Source of the DNA: Chryseobacterium binzhouense
Lineage (GTDB): Bacteria; Bacteroidota; Bacteroidia; Flavobacteriales; Weeksellaceae
Reading direction: 5' to 3'
Length of the DNA: 64,000 nt
NCBI RefSeq assembly: GCF_007474545.1
Contig: NZ_VKOG01000001.1
Location: 1,178,001 to 1,242,000, forward strand
Shown: positions 51,053 to 57,980 of the stretch, piece by piece
Layout: each line of letters starts with the position of its first letter
How positions within the stretch are numbered: position 1 is the stretch's first letter
Program-made: the position numbers and the translations under genes
Notes under the pieces: generated by a model
Seen by the model: the letters and a program-made list of their open reading frames with translations, nothing else
What the model was told of the DNA's origin: nothing
Database searches by the model: none

Positions 51053-51154
51053 AACCATTAAGATTCATTTAAGGAGTTAAAAAAATTAAGAGATATAGGA
51101 TTTTTGATATAATTCGCTTAAAAATTTAATTTCTTAATTAAAATCTTAATGGTT
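51053..51154. repeat. Nested inverted repeat between argH and the Lrp gene
   Basis: AACCATTAAGATT (51053-51065) pairs perfectly with AATCTTAATGGTT (51142-51154). Inside, AATTAAGA (51084-51091) pairs with TCTTAATT (51132-51139). The element fills nearly the whole gap between the convergent genes and may terminate both. Confidence 0.7.
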
Positions 51155-51158
51155 CAAT

Positions 51159-51620
51159 TTAACCCAAATCAATCTTAAACTTAGTAGACTTCTTCACCTC
51201 ATGAAGCACAATAGAACTGTGATATTGCCCAATACTCGGAATATTAGAAATGACATTTACGGTAAACTCGTTATAAGAGTTGATGTCTTTGGCAATAATT
51301 TTTAGCATATAATCGTATTCGCCGGAAAGACTAATGATTTCCTGAACTTCATCATGCTGCATAATGTTTTTCTCAAAAGTCTCTAAAACTTTTTTAGACT
51401 GTTCTTTAAGACGGACATTACAGTAAACGACAATATTTAAGCCCAGTTTTTCACGGTTGAGAAGACCCACATATTTTTCGATGATTCCCTGTTTCTCCAG
51501 CTGTTTAATGCGTTCGTAAGTCGGCGTAAAGGTGAGACCGATTTTTTCTGAAATTTCCTTAACAGAATGCGTAGAGTCTTCCTGAATGATGCTGAGAATC
51601 ATTTTGTCTTTTAAATCCAT
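51159..51620 (-). CDS. Lrp/AsnC-family transcription regulator
   Basis: A protein of 153 residues with an N-terminal winged helix-turn-helix ('DKMILSIIQEDSTHSVKEISEKIGLTFTPTYERI') and a C-terminal RAM/ligand domain ('VLETFEKNIMQHDEVQEIISLSGEYDYMLKI'). This is the standard Lrp/AsnC layout, which senses amino acids and forms octamers. It lies between argH and pyrB and is divergent from pyrB, so it is a candidate for local control, but its ligand is unknown. Confidence 0.92.
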   Translation of the reverse strand: MDLKDKMILSIIQEDSTHSVKEISEKIGLTFTPTYERIKQLEKQGIIEKYVGLLNREKLGLNIVVYCNVRLKEQSKKVLETFEKNIMQHDEVQEIISLSGEYDYMLKIIAKDINSYNEFTVNVISNIPSIGQYHSSIVLHEVKKSTKFKIDLG

Positions 51621-51706
51621 ATATAATGAAGGTTGAATGGTAACAAAAATAATATATAAAAATGAAATAGGAAAAAGAATATTCTAATTAAATCCACTTT
51701 AGAGTT

Positions 51707-51736
51707 TTGTCATTTTACAGAATTGTTATATCTTTG
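51707..51736 (+). promoter_or_regulatory. Promoter of the pyrB leader
   Basis: TTG (51707-51709) and TATCTTTG (51729-51736) match the Bacteroidetes -33 and -7 elements with a 19-base spacer. Transcription would begin within about ten bases of the -7 box, near the leader ATG at 51743. This is the best complete promoter in the window. Confidence 0.75.
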
Positions 51737-51742
51737 CACCTA

Positions 51743-51814
51743 ATGAATAACACAGTATTTATATCATTAGAATTACCGGGCGTAGACGCCCTTTACGATA
51801 TTTATTTATTTTAA
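51743..51814 (+). CDS. Putative pyrB leader peptide (23 residues)
   Basis: ATG at 51743 opens a 23-codon frame that ends with TAA at 51812-51814, inside the base of a terminator stem. Its last eight codons read Leu-Tyr-Asp-Ile-Tyr-Leu-Phe before the stop and are very U-rich. A strong hairpin, GGGCG-UAGA-CGCCC (51778-51791), is within the coding part, just before the U-rich stretch. This is the arrangement of a leader peptide used for attenuation, as in enterobacterial pyrBI. No ribosome-binding site is visible, which is common here. Translation is inferred. Confidence 0.55.
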   Translation: MNNTVFISLELPGVDALYDIYLF

Positions 51815-51843
51815 GCGAAGATATTTTCTTCGCTTTTTTTTTT
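51813..51843 (+). terminator. Attenuator terminator before pyrB
   Basis: AAGCGAAGA (51813-51821) and TCTTCGCTT (51827-51835) form a perfect 9-bp stem with a five-base loop, ending in ten consecutive T. It lies 21 bases before the pyrB ATG, downstream of a promoter and a leader frame. A terminator placed inside the leader like this would stop most transcripts before pyrB unless something blocks it. Confidence 0.88.
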
Positions 51844-51863
51844 GTAAAAAATTTAAAGACAAT

Positions 51864-52754
51864 ATGTTTACGATTACAGAACTAAGCAACGAGAGAATCA
51901 ACAGTATAGTAACAGAAGCTTTGGCTTTTGCGAACGGAAAAACTGCCAAAATTGATGGAGAAGTTTTCTGTTCCAATCTTTTCTTCGAAGACAGTACCAG
52001 AACGAAAACAAGTTTTGATATTGCCGAAAGAAAATTAGGATTGCAGGTCGTTCCTTTTGATGCATCAAACAGTTCTGTGAATAAAGGGGAAAGTCTTTAT
52101 GATACAGTAAGAACAATTGAAAGTCTTGGAGTAAATCTGGTGGTGATCAGAGATAAAAAAGACCGATATTTTGATGAATTAAATGATATTAAAATTCCCA
52201 TAATCAACGGGGGAGACGGAACGGGAAATCACCCTTCACAATGTATGTTGGATTTGATGACGATTTATCAGGAATTCGGAAAATTCGAAGGGTTGAAAAT
52301 AGGAATTGTCGGAGACGTTAAACACAGCAGAGTTGCCAATTCCAATGCCGAAGCTTTAAGAAGACTGGGCGCAAAAGTTTACTTTTCAGGACCTGAACAA
52401 TGGTTTGATGAAGGTGCTTTAATCAACGGAACCTACTTATCTGTTGATGAAATGATAAAAGATGTTGATGTGTTGATGCTATTGAGAATTCAGCATGAAA
52501 GACACGATGCAAAAATGAGTTTTTCTGCTTCGGAATATCACAGAAAATATGGTTTAACAAAAGAAAGAGAAAGAGCCATGAAAAAAGAAGCTATTATTAT
52601 GCATCCTGCACCGATTAACAGAGGAGTTGAAATTGATGATGATTTAGTAGAATGTGAACGTTCAAGAGTTTTCAAGCAAATGCAGAACGGTGTTTTCGCA
52701 AGAATGGCAATTTTAAAAGAAGCTTTGGAAAAAGAAGGCTATACTTTTAAATAA
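51864..52754 (+). CDS. pyrB: Aspartate carbamoyltransferase catalytic subunit
   Basis: First committed step of pyrimidine synthesis. The protein is 296 residues. The carbamoyl-phosphate loop is '[20 protein letters not shown]', '[20 protein letters not shown]' holds the catalytic His, and '[13 protein letters not shown]' is the Leu-Pro type aspartate segment. No pyrI regulatory subunit is next to it, so control probably acts on expression through the leader. It lies before carA, which makes its substrate. Confidence 0.96.
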   Translation: MFTITELSNERINSIVTEALAFANGKTAKIDGEVFCSNLFFEDSTRTKTSFDIAERKLGLQVVPFDASNSSVNKGESLYDTVRTIESLGVNLVVIRDKKDRYFDELNDIKIPIINGGDGTGNHPSQCMLDLMTIYQEFGKFEGLKIGIVGDVKHSRVANSNAEALRRLGAKVYFSGPEQWFDEGALINGTYLSVDEMIKDVDVLMLLRIQHERHDAKMSFSASEYHRKYGLTKERERAMKKEAIIMHPAPINRGVEIDDDLVECERSRVFKQMQNGVFARMAILKEALEKEGYTFK

Positions 52755-52790
52755 ACGAGATTCACGATACGAGTTTCAAGTGTAAATAAA

Positions 52791-52857
52791 ACCGACCACA
52801 AATTCCCATCCAAAGGAGGGGGGCGGAAATTCAGAATGAATTTTTGACGGGGTAGCT
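52791..52857. repeat. Dispersed repeat with a GAA-loop hairpin, pyrB-carA gap
   Basis: AAATTCA-GAA-TGAATTT (52827-52843) is a perfect 7-bp hairpin with a GAA loop. It is preceded by CCCATCCAAAGGAGGGG, itself a near-palindrome, and ends in TTTTTGACGGGG. The type of sequence is unlike coding DNA here. No second copy is in this window. Confidence 0.55.
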
Positions 52858-52941
52858 TAAAAGTAAAATAGAAAGAAATAAAAATAACAGAATGATGAAG
52901 TCTAACTTCTAATTTCTAAAATCTAATATCTAATTTAAAAA

Positions 52942-54015
52942 ATGAAGAAAAAGTTAATACTGGAGTCCGGTGAAGTGTTTCATGGAGAAGGTTTCGGAGC
53001 AGACTTGGAAACTGCAGGAGAAGTAGTTTTCAATACCGGAATGACAGGGTATCAGGAACTGATCTCAGATCCGTCTTATTGTGGTCAGATTGTTTGTATG
53101 ACTTACCCGCTGATTGGAAACTATGGGATTAATAGAGATGATTACGAGAGTATTGAGCCGGCTATTAAAGGTCTTATCGTAAAAGAACTTTGTGATCTGC
53201 CATCTAATTTCCGTACTCAGATTACTTTAGATGAATTATTTAAAAAGAAAAACCTTTCAGGAATTTCAGGAATTGATACAAGAAGACTGACAAGAATTCT
53301 TCGTAATTCCGGAGTGGTGAAAGGAAAAATTGTAAATGCTGATGCCGCCGCAAATACTGTTGTAGCAGAATTAAAAGGAACAACGTTCCCAACTAATCAG
53401 GTGGAACAGGTTTCAACAAAAACATCTTATGCAAATCCGGGAAGAGGTTTAAAAGTTGTTTTAGTGGATTTTGGATCAAAATTGGGGATTATCAGAGAAT
53501 TATCTCAAAGAAACTGTGATATTACAGTGGTTTCTCATGATACAACGGCGGAAGAAATTCTATTGATGCATCCAGACGGAATCATGCTTTCAAACGGTCC
53601 CGGAGATCCTGAAGATAACCAACCTGCTTTAGAAATGATTCGAGGTTTATTAGGGAAAGTTCCAATTTTCGGAATCTGTTTAGGGCATCAATTGATCGGT
53701 TTGGCTTGTGGAGCGAAAACTTTTAAGTTGAAATTCGGACATAGAGGTGGAAATCACCCGGTTTTAGATTTAGTAAAAAACAAAGTAGCAATTACTTCTC
53801 AGAATCACGGTTATGCCGTTGATCAGGAAAGTTTGAAAGATACAGAATTAATCGAAACGCATATCGCACTGAACGACAGAACAAACGAAGGTCTGAAACA
53901 CAAAATTCACCCGTGCTTCTCAGTTCAGTATCACCCTGAAGCAAGTCCGGGTCCTGAAGATGCGAATTATTTGTTTGATGATTTCATTACTTTGATGGAA
54001 GATTTTAAAAAATAA
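52942..54015 (+). CDS. carA: Carbamoyl-phosphate synthase small subunit
   Basis: Splits glutamine to give ammonia for carbamoyl phosphate. The protein is 357 residues. The N-terminal domain opens with 'LESGEVFHGEGFGA' and the class I amidotransferase domain has its catalytic Cys in 'FGICLGHQLIGLACG' and the His-Glu pair in 'QYHPEASPGPEDA'. Its partner carB is separated from it by a four-helix-bundle gene. The product serves both arginine (ArgF') and pyrimidines (PyrB), both encoded nearby. Confidence 0.96.
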   Translation: MKKKLILESGEVFHGEGFGADLETAGEVVFNTGMTGYQELISDPSYCGQIVCMTYPLIGNYGINRDDYESIEPAIKGLIVKELCDLPSNFRTQITLDELFKKKNLSGISGIDTRRLTRILRNSGVVKGKIVNADAAANTVVAELKGTTFPTNQVEQVSTKTSYANPGRGLKVVLVDFGSKLGIIRELSQRNCDITVVSHDTTAEEILLMHPDGIMLSNGPGDPEDNQPALEMIRGLLGKVPIFGICLGHQLIGLACGAKTFKLKFGHRGGNHPVLDLVKNKVAITSQNHGYAVDQESLKDTELIETHIALNDRTNEGLKHKIHPCFSVQYHPEASPGPEDANYLFDDFITLMEDFKK

Positions 54016-54462
54016 TTTAGATTTCAGACATTAGACATCAGATAACAGACTTTTTATATGCATAATTTTGAGAGATTAATTTTTTGGCAGAAATCAATAG
54101 AACTTGCAAAAGAGGTCTATATTATTTGTGCTGATTTACCAAGAGATGAAAAATTTGGTTTGATTTCTCAGATTAAAAGATCAGTTGTTTCTATTCCGTC
54201 AAATATTGCGGAAGGAGCAGGAAGAAACAATGATAGAGAATTTTACCATTTCCTTGGAATTGCAAATGCTTCCTCTTTTGAATTGCAGACACAATTAATA
54301 TTAACAAGAGAATTGGGTTTACTTAATGCAGAAAAAGTCAACAGTTTAATATCAGATCTGAATGAAATTCAACGAATGATTTATACATTTAAATCTAATC
54401 TTAAAAAGTAAACACAATATTGGAAGTCTAAAATCTGAAATCTGACTTCTAATATCTAAAAA
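54016..54462. repeat. Inverted flanks around the four-helix-bundle gene
   Basis: AGATTTCAGA (54019-54028) and TCTGAAATCT (54434-54443) are a perfect 10-bp inverted pair. Each lies in a longer AT-rich tract of TCTAA/AGA type: 54016-54050 on the left and 54423-54462 on the right. A similar tract, GTCTAACTTCTAATTTCTAA, lies just before carA at 52900. Confidence 0.6.
54058..54411 (+). CDS. Four-helix-bundle protein (S23/Avd-like)
   Basis: A protein of 117 residues of the four-helix-bundle family seen in 23S rRNA intervening sequences and as accessory (Avd) proteins of diversity-generating retroelements. The signature is 'NFERLIFWQKSIELAKEVY' at the start, 'PRDEKFGLISQIKRSVVSIPSNIAEGAGR' in the middle and 'FYHFLGIANASSFELQTQLI' near residue 70. 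It sits between carA and carB, where nothing links it to carbamoyl phosphate. Inverted sequence (AGATTTCAGA at 54019 and TCTGAAATCT at 54434) brackets it, so it may have arrived as a mobile cassette. Function is unknown. Confidence 0.88.
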   Translation: MHNFERLIFWQKSIELAKEVYIICADLPRDEKFGLISQIKRSVVSIPSNIAEGAGRNNDREFYHFLGIANASSFELQTQLILTRELGLLNAEKVNSLISDLNEIQRMIYTFKSNLKK

Positions 54463-54470
54463 CAAAAAAA

Positions 54471-57400
54471 ATGGCAAAACGTAACGACATAAAAACAATT
54501 TTAGTAATCGGTTCAGGACCCATCATCATTGGTCAGGCGGCGGAATTTGATTACGCAGGAACGCAAGCTTGTCTGTCTTTGAGAGAAGAAGGCTACAAGG
54601 TAATTTTGATCAATTCAAACCCTGCAACGATTATGACAGATGTCGAAATCGCGGATAAAGTATATATTGAGCCGATTTCATTTCAGTTTGTAAGTCACAT
54701 CATCAGAAAAGAACGTCCCGATGCACTTTTACCAACGCTTGGCGGACAAACCGGTCTGAATATGGCGGTAGAACTGGAAAAATCAGGGATTCTTGAAGAA
54801 TGTAAAGTTGAGGTTTTGGGAACAAAACTTTCAGCCATCAACAGAGCGGAAGACAGAGATTTGTTCCGTGAATTGATGAGAGAACTCAATGAACCGGTTC
54901 CGGAATCTGATATTGTAAACACAGTAGAAGGAGCATTAAGATTTGCTGAAGAAATTGGTTATCCTGTAATTGTTCGTCCTGCCTTCACGATGGGTGGAAC
55001 AGGTGGAGGAATTGCTGCCAACGAAACAGAATTAAAAGAAATTGCCGAATTAGGATTGAAGCATAGTCCTGTTACCCAATGTTTAATTGAAAGATCAATC
55101 GCGGGTTTCAAAGAAATAGAATATGAAGTAATGCGTGATGCAAATGACAATGCGATTGTAGTTTGTAACATGGAAAATATAGATCCTGTAGGAGTTCACA
55201 CAGGAGATTCAATTGTTGTTGCACCATCTCAAACGCTTTCAGACAGAGAATATCAATTGTTGAGAAACGCTTCTTTGAAGATCATCAGAGCTTTAGGAAT
55301 CGAAGGTGGATGCAACGTACAGCTGGCTTTAGACCCGCATTCATTCGATTATTATATCATTGAGGTGAATCCGAGAGTTTCCCGTTCATCAGCTTTAGCA
55401 TCAAAAGCAACAGGGTATCCGATTGCTAAAATTGCGGCTAAAATTGCAGTAGGATTGACTTTAGATGAAATCATGAACCCAGTTACGGGGAAAACATATG
55501 CTTGTTTTGAGCCTGCTTTGGATTATGTAGTCACTAAATTCCCAAGATTCCCTTTCGATAAATTTGAAACAGCGGACAGAAGATTGTCAACACAAATGAA
55601 AGCAACAGGTGAAGTGATGGCAATCGGAAGAAATTTCGAGGAATCTTTACAGAAAGCAATTCGCTCATTAGAAACAGGAATCAGACATTTAGGTTTAAAG
55701 AAAAAACAGGCAGAAGCTTTAACAGACGAAGAAATCGAAAGAAGAATCAGAGTTTGTGATGACGAAAGATTATTCATCATCGGTGATGCTTTAAGAAAAG
55801 GGTACGATTGGGAACAGATCGTAGAATGGAGCAAAATAGATAAGTTTTTCATCTGGAAAATCAAAAAATTAATTGATTTTGAAAAAACAATTGCTGATAA
55901 TAAATTTGATGTTAAAACTTTAATTGAAGCTAAAAAATTAGGTTTTGCAGACTTAAATATTGCTCATCTTTGGGAAGTTTCTCAGAGAGAAGTATTCAAC
56001 TTCAGAAAAGAAAACGGAATTATGCCGGTGTACAAAATGGTAGATACCTGCGCCGCAGAATTCGAGTCTGAAACTCCTTATTTTTATGGAACTTACGAAG
56101 AAGAAAACGAATCTGTAGTTTCAAATAAAGACAAAATTATCGTTCTGGGTTCTGGTCCGATCAGAATCGGGCAGGGTGTTGAGTTTGATTACGCAACGGT
56201 TCATTCAGTTTGGGCAATCAAAGAAATGGGTTATGAGGCAATTATCATCAACAATAACCCCGAAACAGTTTCAACTGACTTCTCGATTTCAGATAAATTA
56301 TACTTCGAACCTTTAACGGAAGAAGACGTAATGAACATCATTGAGTTGGAAAAACCAAAAGGTGTTGTGGTACAATTCGGAGGACAGACAGCGATCAATT
56401 TAGCAGATAAATTAGCCGCTCACGGAGTACAGATTTTAGGAACTTCTCTGGAGGATCTAGACAGAGCGGAAAACAGAGATAAGTTTGAAAAAGCACTTCA
56501 GGAAATGCAGATTCCGCAGCCGTTAGGAAAAACGTCCACTTCAAAAGAAGAAGCGATAAAAATTGCCAACGAGATCGGTTATCCGGTATTAGTTCGTCCG
56601 AGCTATGTTTTAGGAGGAAGAGCAATGGAAATTGTGTACACGGAAACAGAACTGGCGCACTACATGGAAAATGCAGTTGAAGCAAGTCCTGAACATCCTG
56701 TCTTGGTCGACAAATATATGGTTGGAAAAGAAGTAGAAATTGATGCGATCTGCGACGGTGAAACGGTAATCATTCCGGGAATTATGGAACATATCGAAAG
56801 AGCGGGCGTTCACTCCGGAGACTCAATTGCAGTATATCCTCCACAGAATATTTCACAAAGCGAGATCGAAACTTTGGTTGACTATACAAAGAGATTGGCA
56901 AAAGGATTAAACGTGATCGGATTGATGAACATACAATACGTTCTTTTCGAAGGAAACGTTTATGTGATCGAGGTAAACCCAAGATCATCGAGAACCGTTC
57001 CTTTCTTATCTAAAATAACGGAAGTTCCGATGGCAAATTTAGCTACCAAAGCGATCTTAGGTCAGAAACTGAAAGATTTAGGCTACGAAAGCGGACTGGT
57101 TCCAAATAAAGAAGGTGTTTTTGTGAAAGTTCCGGTATTCTCTTTCTCAAAATTAACAAAAGTAGATATCTCTTTAGGACCTGAAATGAAGTCTACAGGA
57201 GAAGTTATGGGGAAAGACACGACTCTGGAAAAAGCTTTATACAAAGGATTGGTTGCAGCAGGAAGAAAAGTTCCGATGCACGGTTCAATCTTGTTCACAG
57301 TTGCAGATAAACATAAGCAGGAAGCAGCGGATCTGGCAGCAAGATTCCACGAAGTTGGTTTCAGAATCTGGGCAACGGAAGGAACGGCAAAATTCTTTGA

Positions 57401-57653
57401 AGAAAAAGGAATTCCTTGCAAAATAGGATACAAAATCGGGGAGGAGAGTGTCAACCTGATCGACCTGATCCAAAAAGGAAAAGTACAATATGTTGTCAAT
57501 ACCATGACGAAAGGAAAACAGTCGGAAAGAGACGGTTTCCAGATCAGAAGAATGAGTGTGGAAAACGGTGTTCCTTGTTTAACGTCTATGGACACGGTTG
57601 AAGCCATCTTAAAAGTAATCGAAAGCATGAGTTTTAAAATGGAGACGATGTAA
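54471..57653 (+). CDS. carB: Carbamoyl-phosphate synthase large subunit
   Basis: Makes carbamoyl phosphate from bicarbonate, ammonia and two ATP. The protein is 1060 residues with the two repeated ATP-grasp halves: '[21 protein letters not shown]' near the N-terminus and '[21 protein letters not shown]' in the second half. A regulatory MGS domain forms the last 130 residues ('[33 protein letters not shown]'). Both halves show '[11 protein letters not shown]' or '[11 protein letters not shown]'. A terminator follows 34 bases after the stop. Confidence 0.97.
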   Translation: MAKRNDIKTILVIGSGPIIIGQAAEFDYAGTQACLSLREEGYKVILINSNPATIMTDVEIADKVYIEPISFQFVSHIIRKERPDALLPTLGGQTGLNMAVELEKSGILEECKVEVLGTKLSAINRAEDRDLFRELMRELNEPVPESDIVNTVEGALRFAEEIGYPVIVRPAFTMGGTGGGIAANETELKEIAELGLKHSPVTQCLIERSIAGFKEIEYEVMRDANDNAIVVCNMENIDPVGVHTGDSIVVAPSQTLSDREYQLLRNASLKIIRALGIEGGCNVQLALDPHSFDYYIIEVNPRVSRSSALASKATGYPIAKIAAKIAVGLTLDEIMNPVTGKTYACFEPALDYVVTKFPRFPFDKFETADRRLSTQMKATGEVMAIGRNFEESLQKAIRSLETGIRHLGLKKKQAEALTDEEIERRIRVCDDERLFIIGDALRKGYDWEQIVEWSKIDKFFIWKIKKLIDFEKTIADNKFDVKTLIEAKKLGFADLNIAHLWEVSQREVFNFRKENGIMPVYKMVDTCAAEFESETPYFYGTYEEENESVVSNKDKIIVLGSGPIRIGQGVEFDYATVHSVWAIKEMGYEAIIINNNPETVSTDFSISDKLYFEPLTEEDVMNIIELEKPKGVVVQFGGQTAINLADKLAAHGVQILGTSLEDLDRAENRDKFEKALQEMQIPQPLGKTSTSKEEAIKIANEIGYPVLVRPSYVLGGRAMEIVYTETELAHYMENAVEASPEHPVLVDKYMVGKEVEIDAICDGETVIIPGIMEHIERAGVHSGDSIAVYPPQNISQSEIETLVDYTKRLAKGLNVIGLMNIQYVLFEGNVYVIEVNPRSSRTVPFLSKITEVPMANLATKAILGQKLKDLGYESGLVPNKEGVFVKVPVFSFSKLTKVDISLGPEMKSTGEVMGKDTTLEKALYKGLVAAGRKVPMHGSILFTVADKHKQEAADLAARFHEVGFRIWATEGTAKFFEEKGIPCKIGYKIGEESVNLIDLIQKGKVQYVVNTMTKGKQSERDGFQIRRMSVENGVPCLTSMDTVEAILKVIESMSFKMETM

Positions 57654-57980
57654 TTGTCGGAAATTTTAATGATTTACCATAAATCAACCTTACAGATTTT
57701 TAAAGTCTGTGAGGTTTTTTTATTTGAATTACCGAAAATTCTGAAAAAGGAATACAAATTATTTTTGATTCTGAAAAAGGAATTCATTGATGTCTCGGAA
57801 GAAGATAATCAACAAGCATCAAAATATCACACAAAAGTGCTATTTTTTACAAAGTTGATATTGAATAACTTCGGATAAATATTTCAGGAAAATGTTGTGA
57901 ATTATTTTAAATTACAGTAACTTTTTTTCTGTAATTTATAAGTGACTTTTTATTGACTAATAACCTTTAAAACTTATATT
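57654..57980. other. Gene-free 327-base gap after carB
   Basis: It holds the carB terminator and 250 bases of AT-rich sequence. A 74-codon frame starts at 57654 but runs through the terminator and is not credible. No clear -7 box lies before the double-protease gene at 57981. Confidence 0.6.
57687..57723 (+). terminator. Terminator after carB
   Basis: AACCTTACAGATTTT (57687-57701) pairs with AAAGTCTGTGAGGTT (57703-57717) with two G.U pairs, and is followed by six T, then ATTTG. The arm sequence is related to the palindrome at 47513-47545. Confidence 0.8.

Noticed and set aside
57083-57628. 181-codon frame on the minus strand inside carB
   Set aside because: It is antisense to a well-conserved gene in a codon phase that commonly gives long open frames. 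No recognisable protein.
57738-57783. Direct repeat ATTCTGAAAAAGGAAT at 57738 and 57768
   Set aside because: Only two copies 30 bases apart in AT-rich spacer. It could be chance or a local duplication without further structure.
57654-57878. 74-codon frame right after carB
   Set aside because: It runs through a clear terminator, has no start context and its sequence looks like translated AT-rich spacer.
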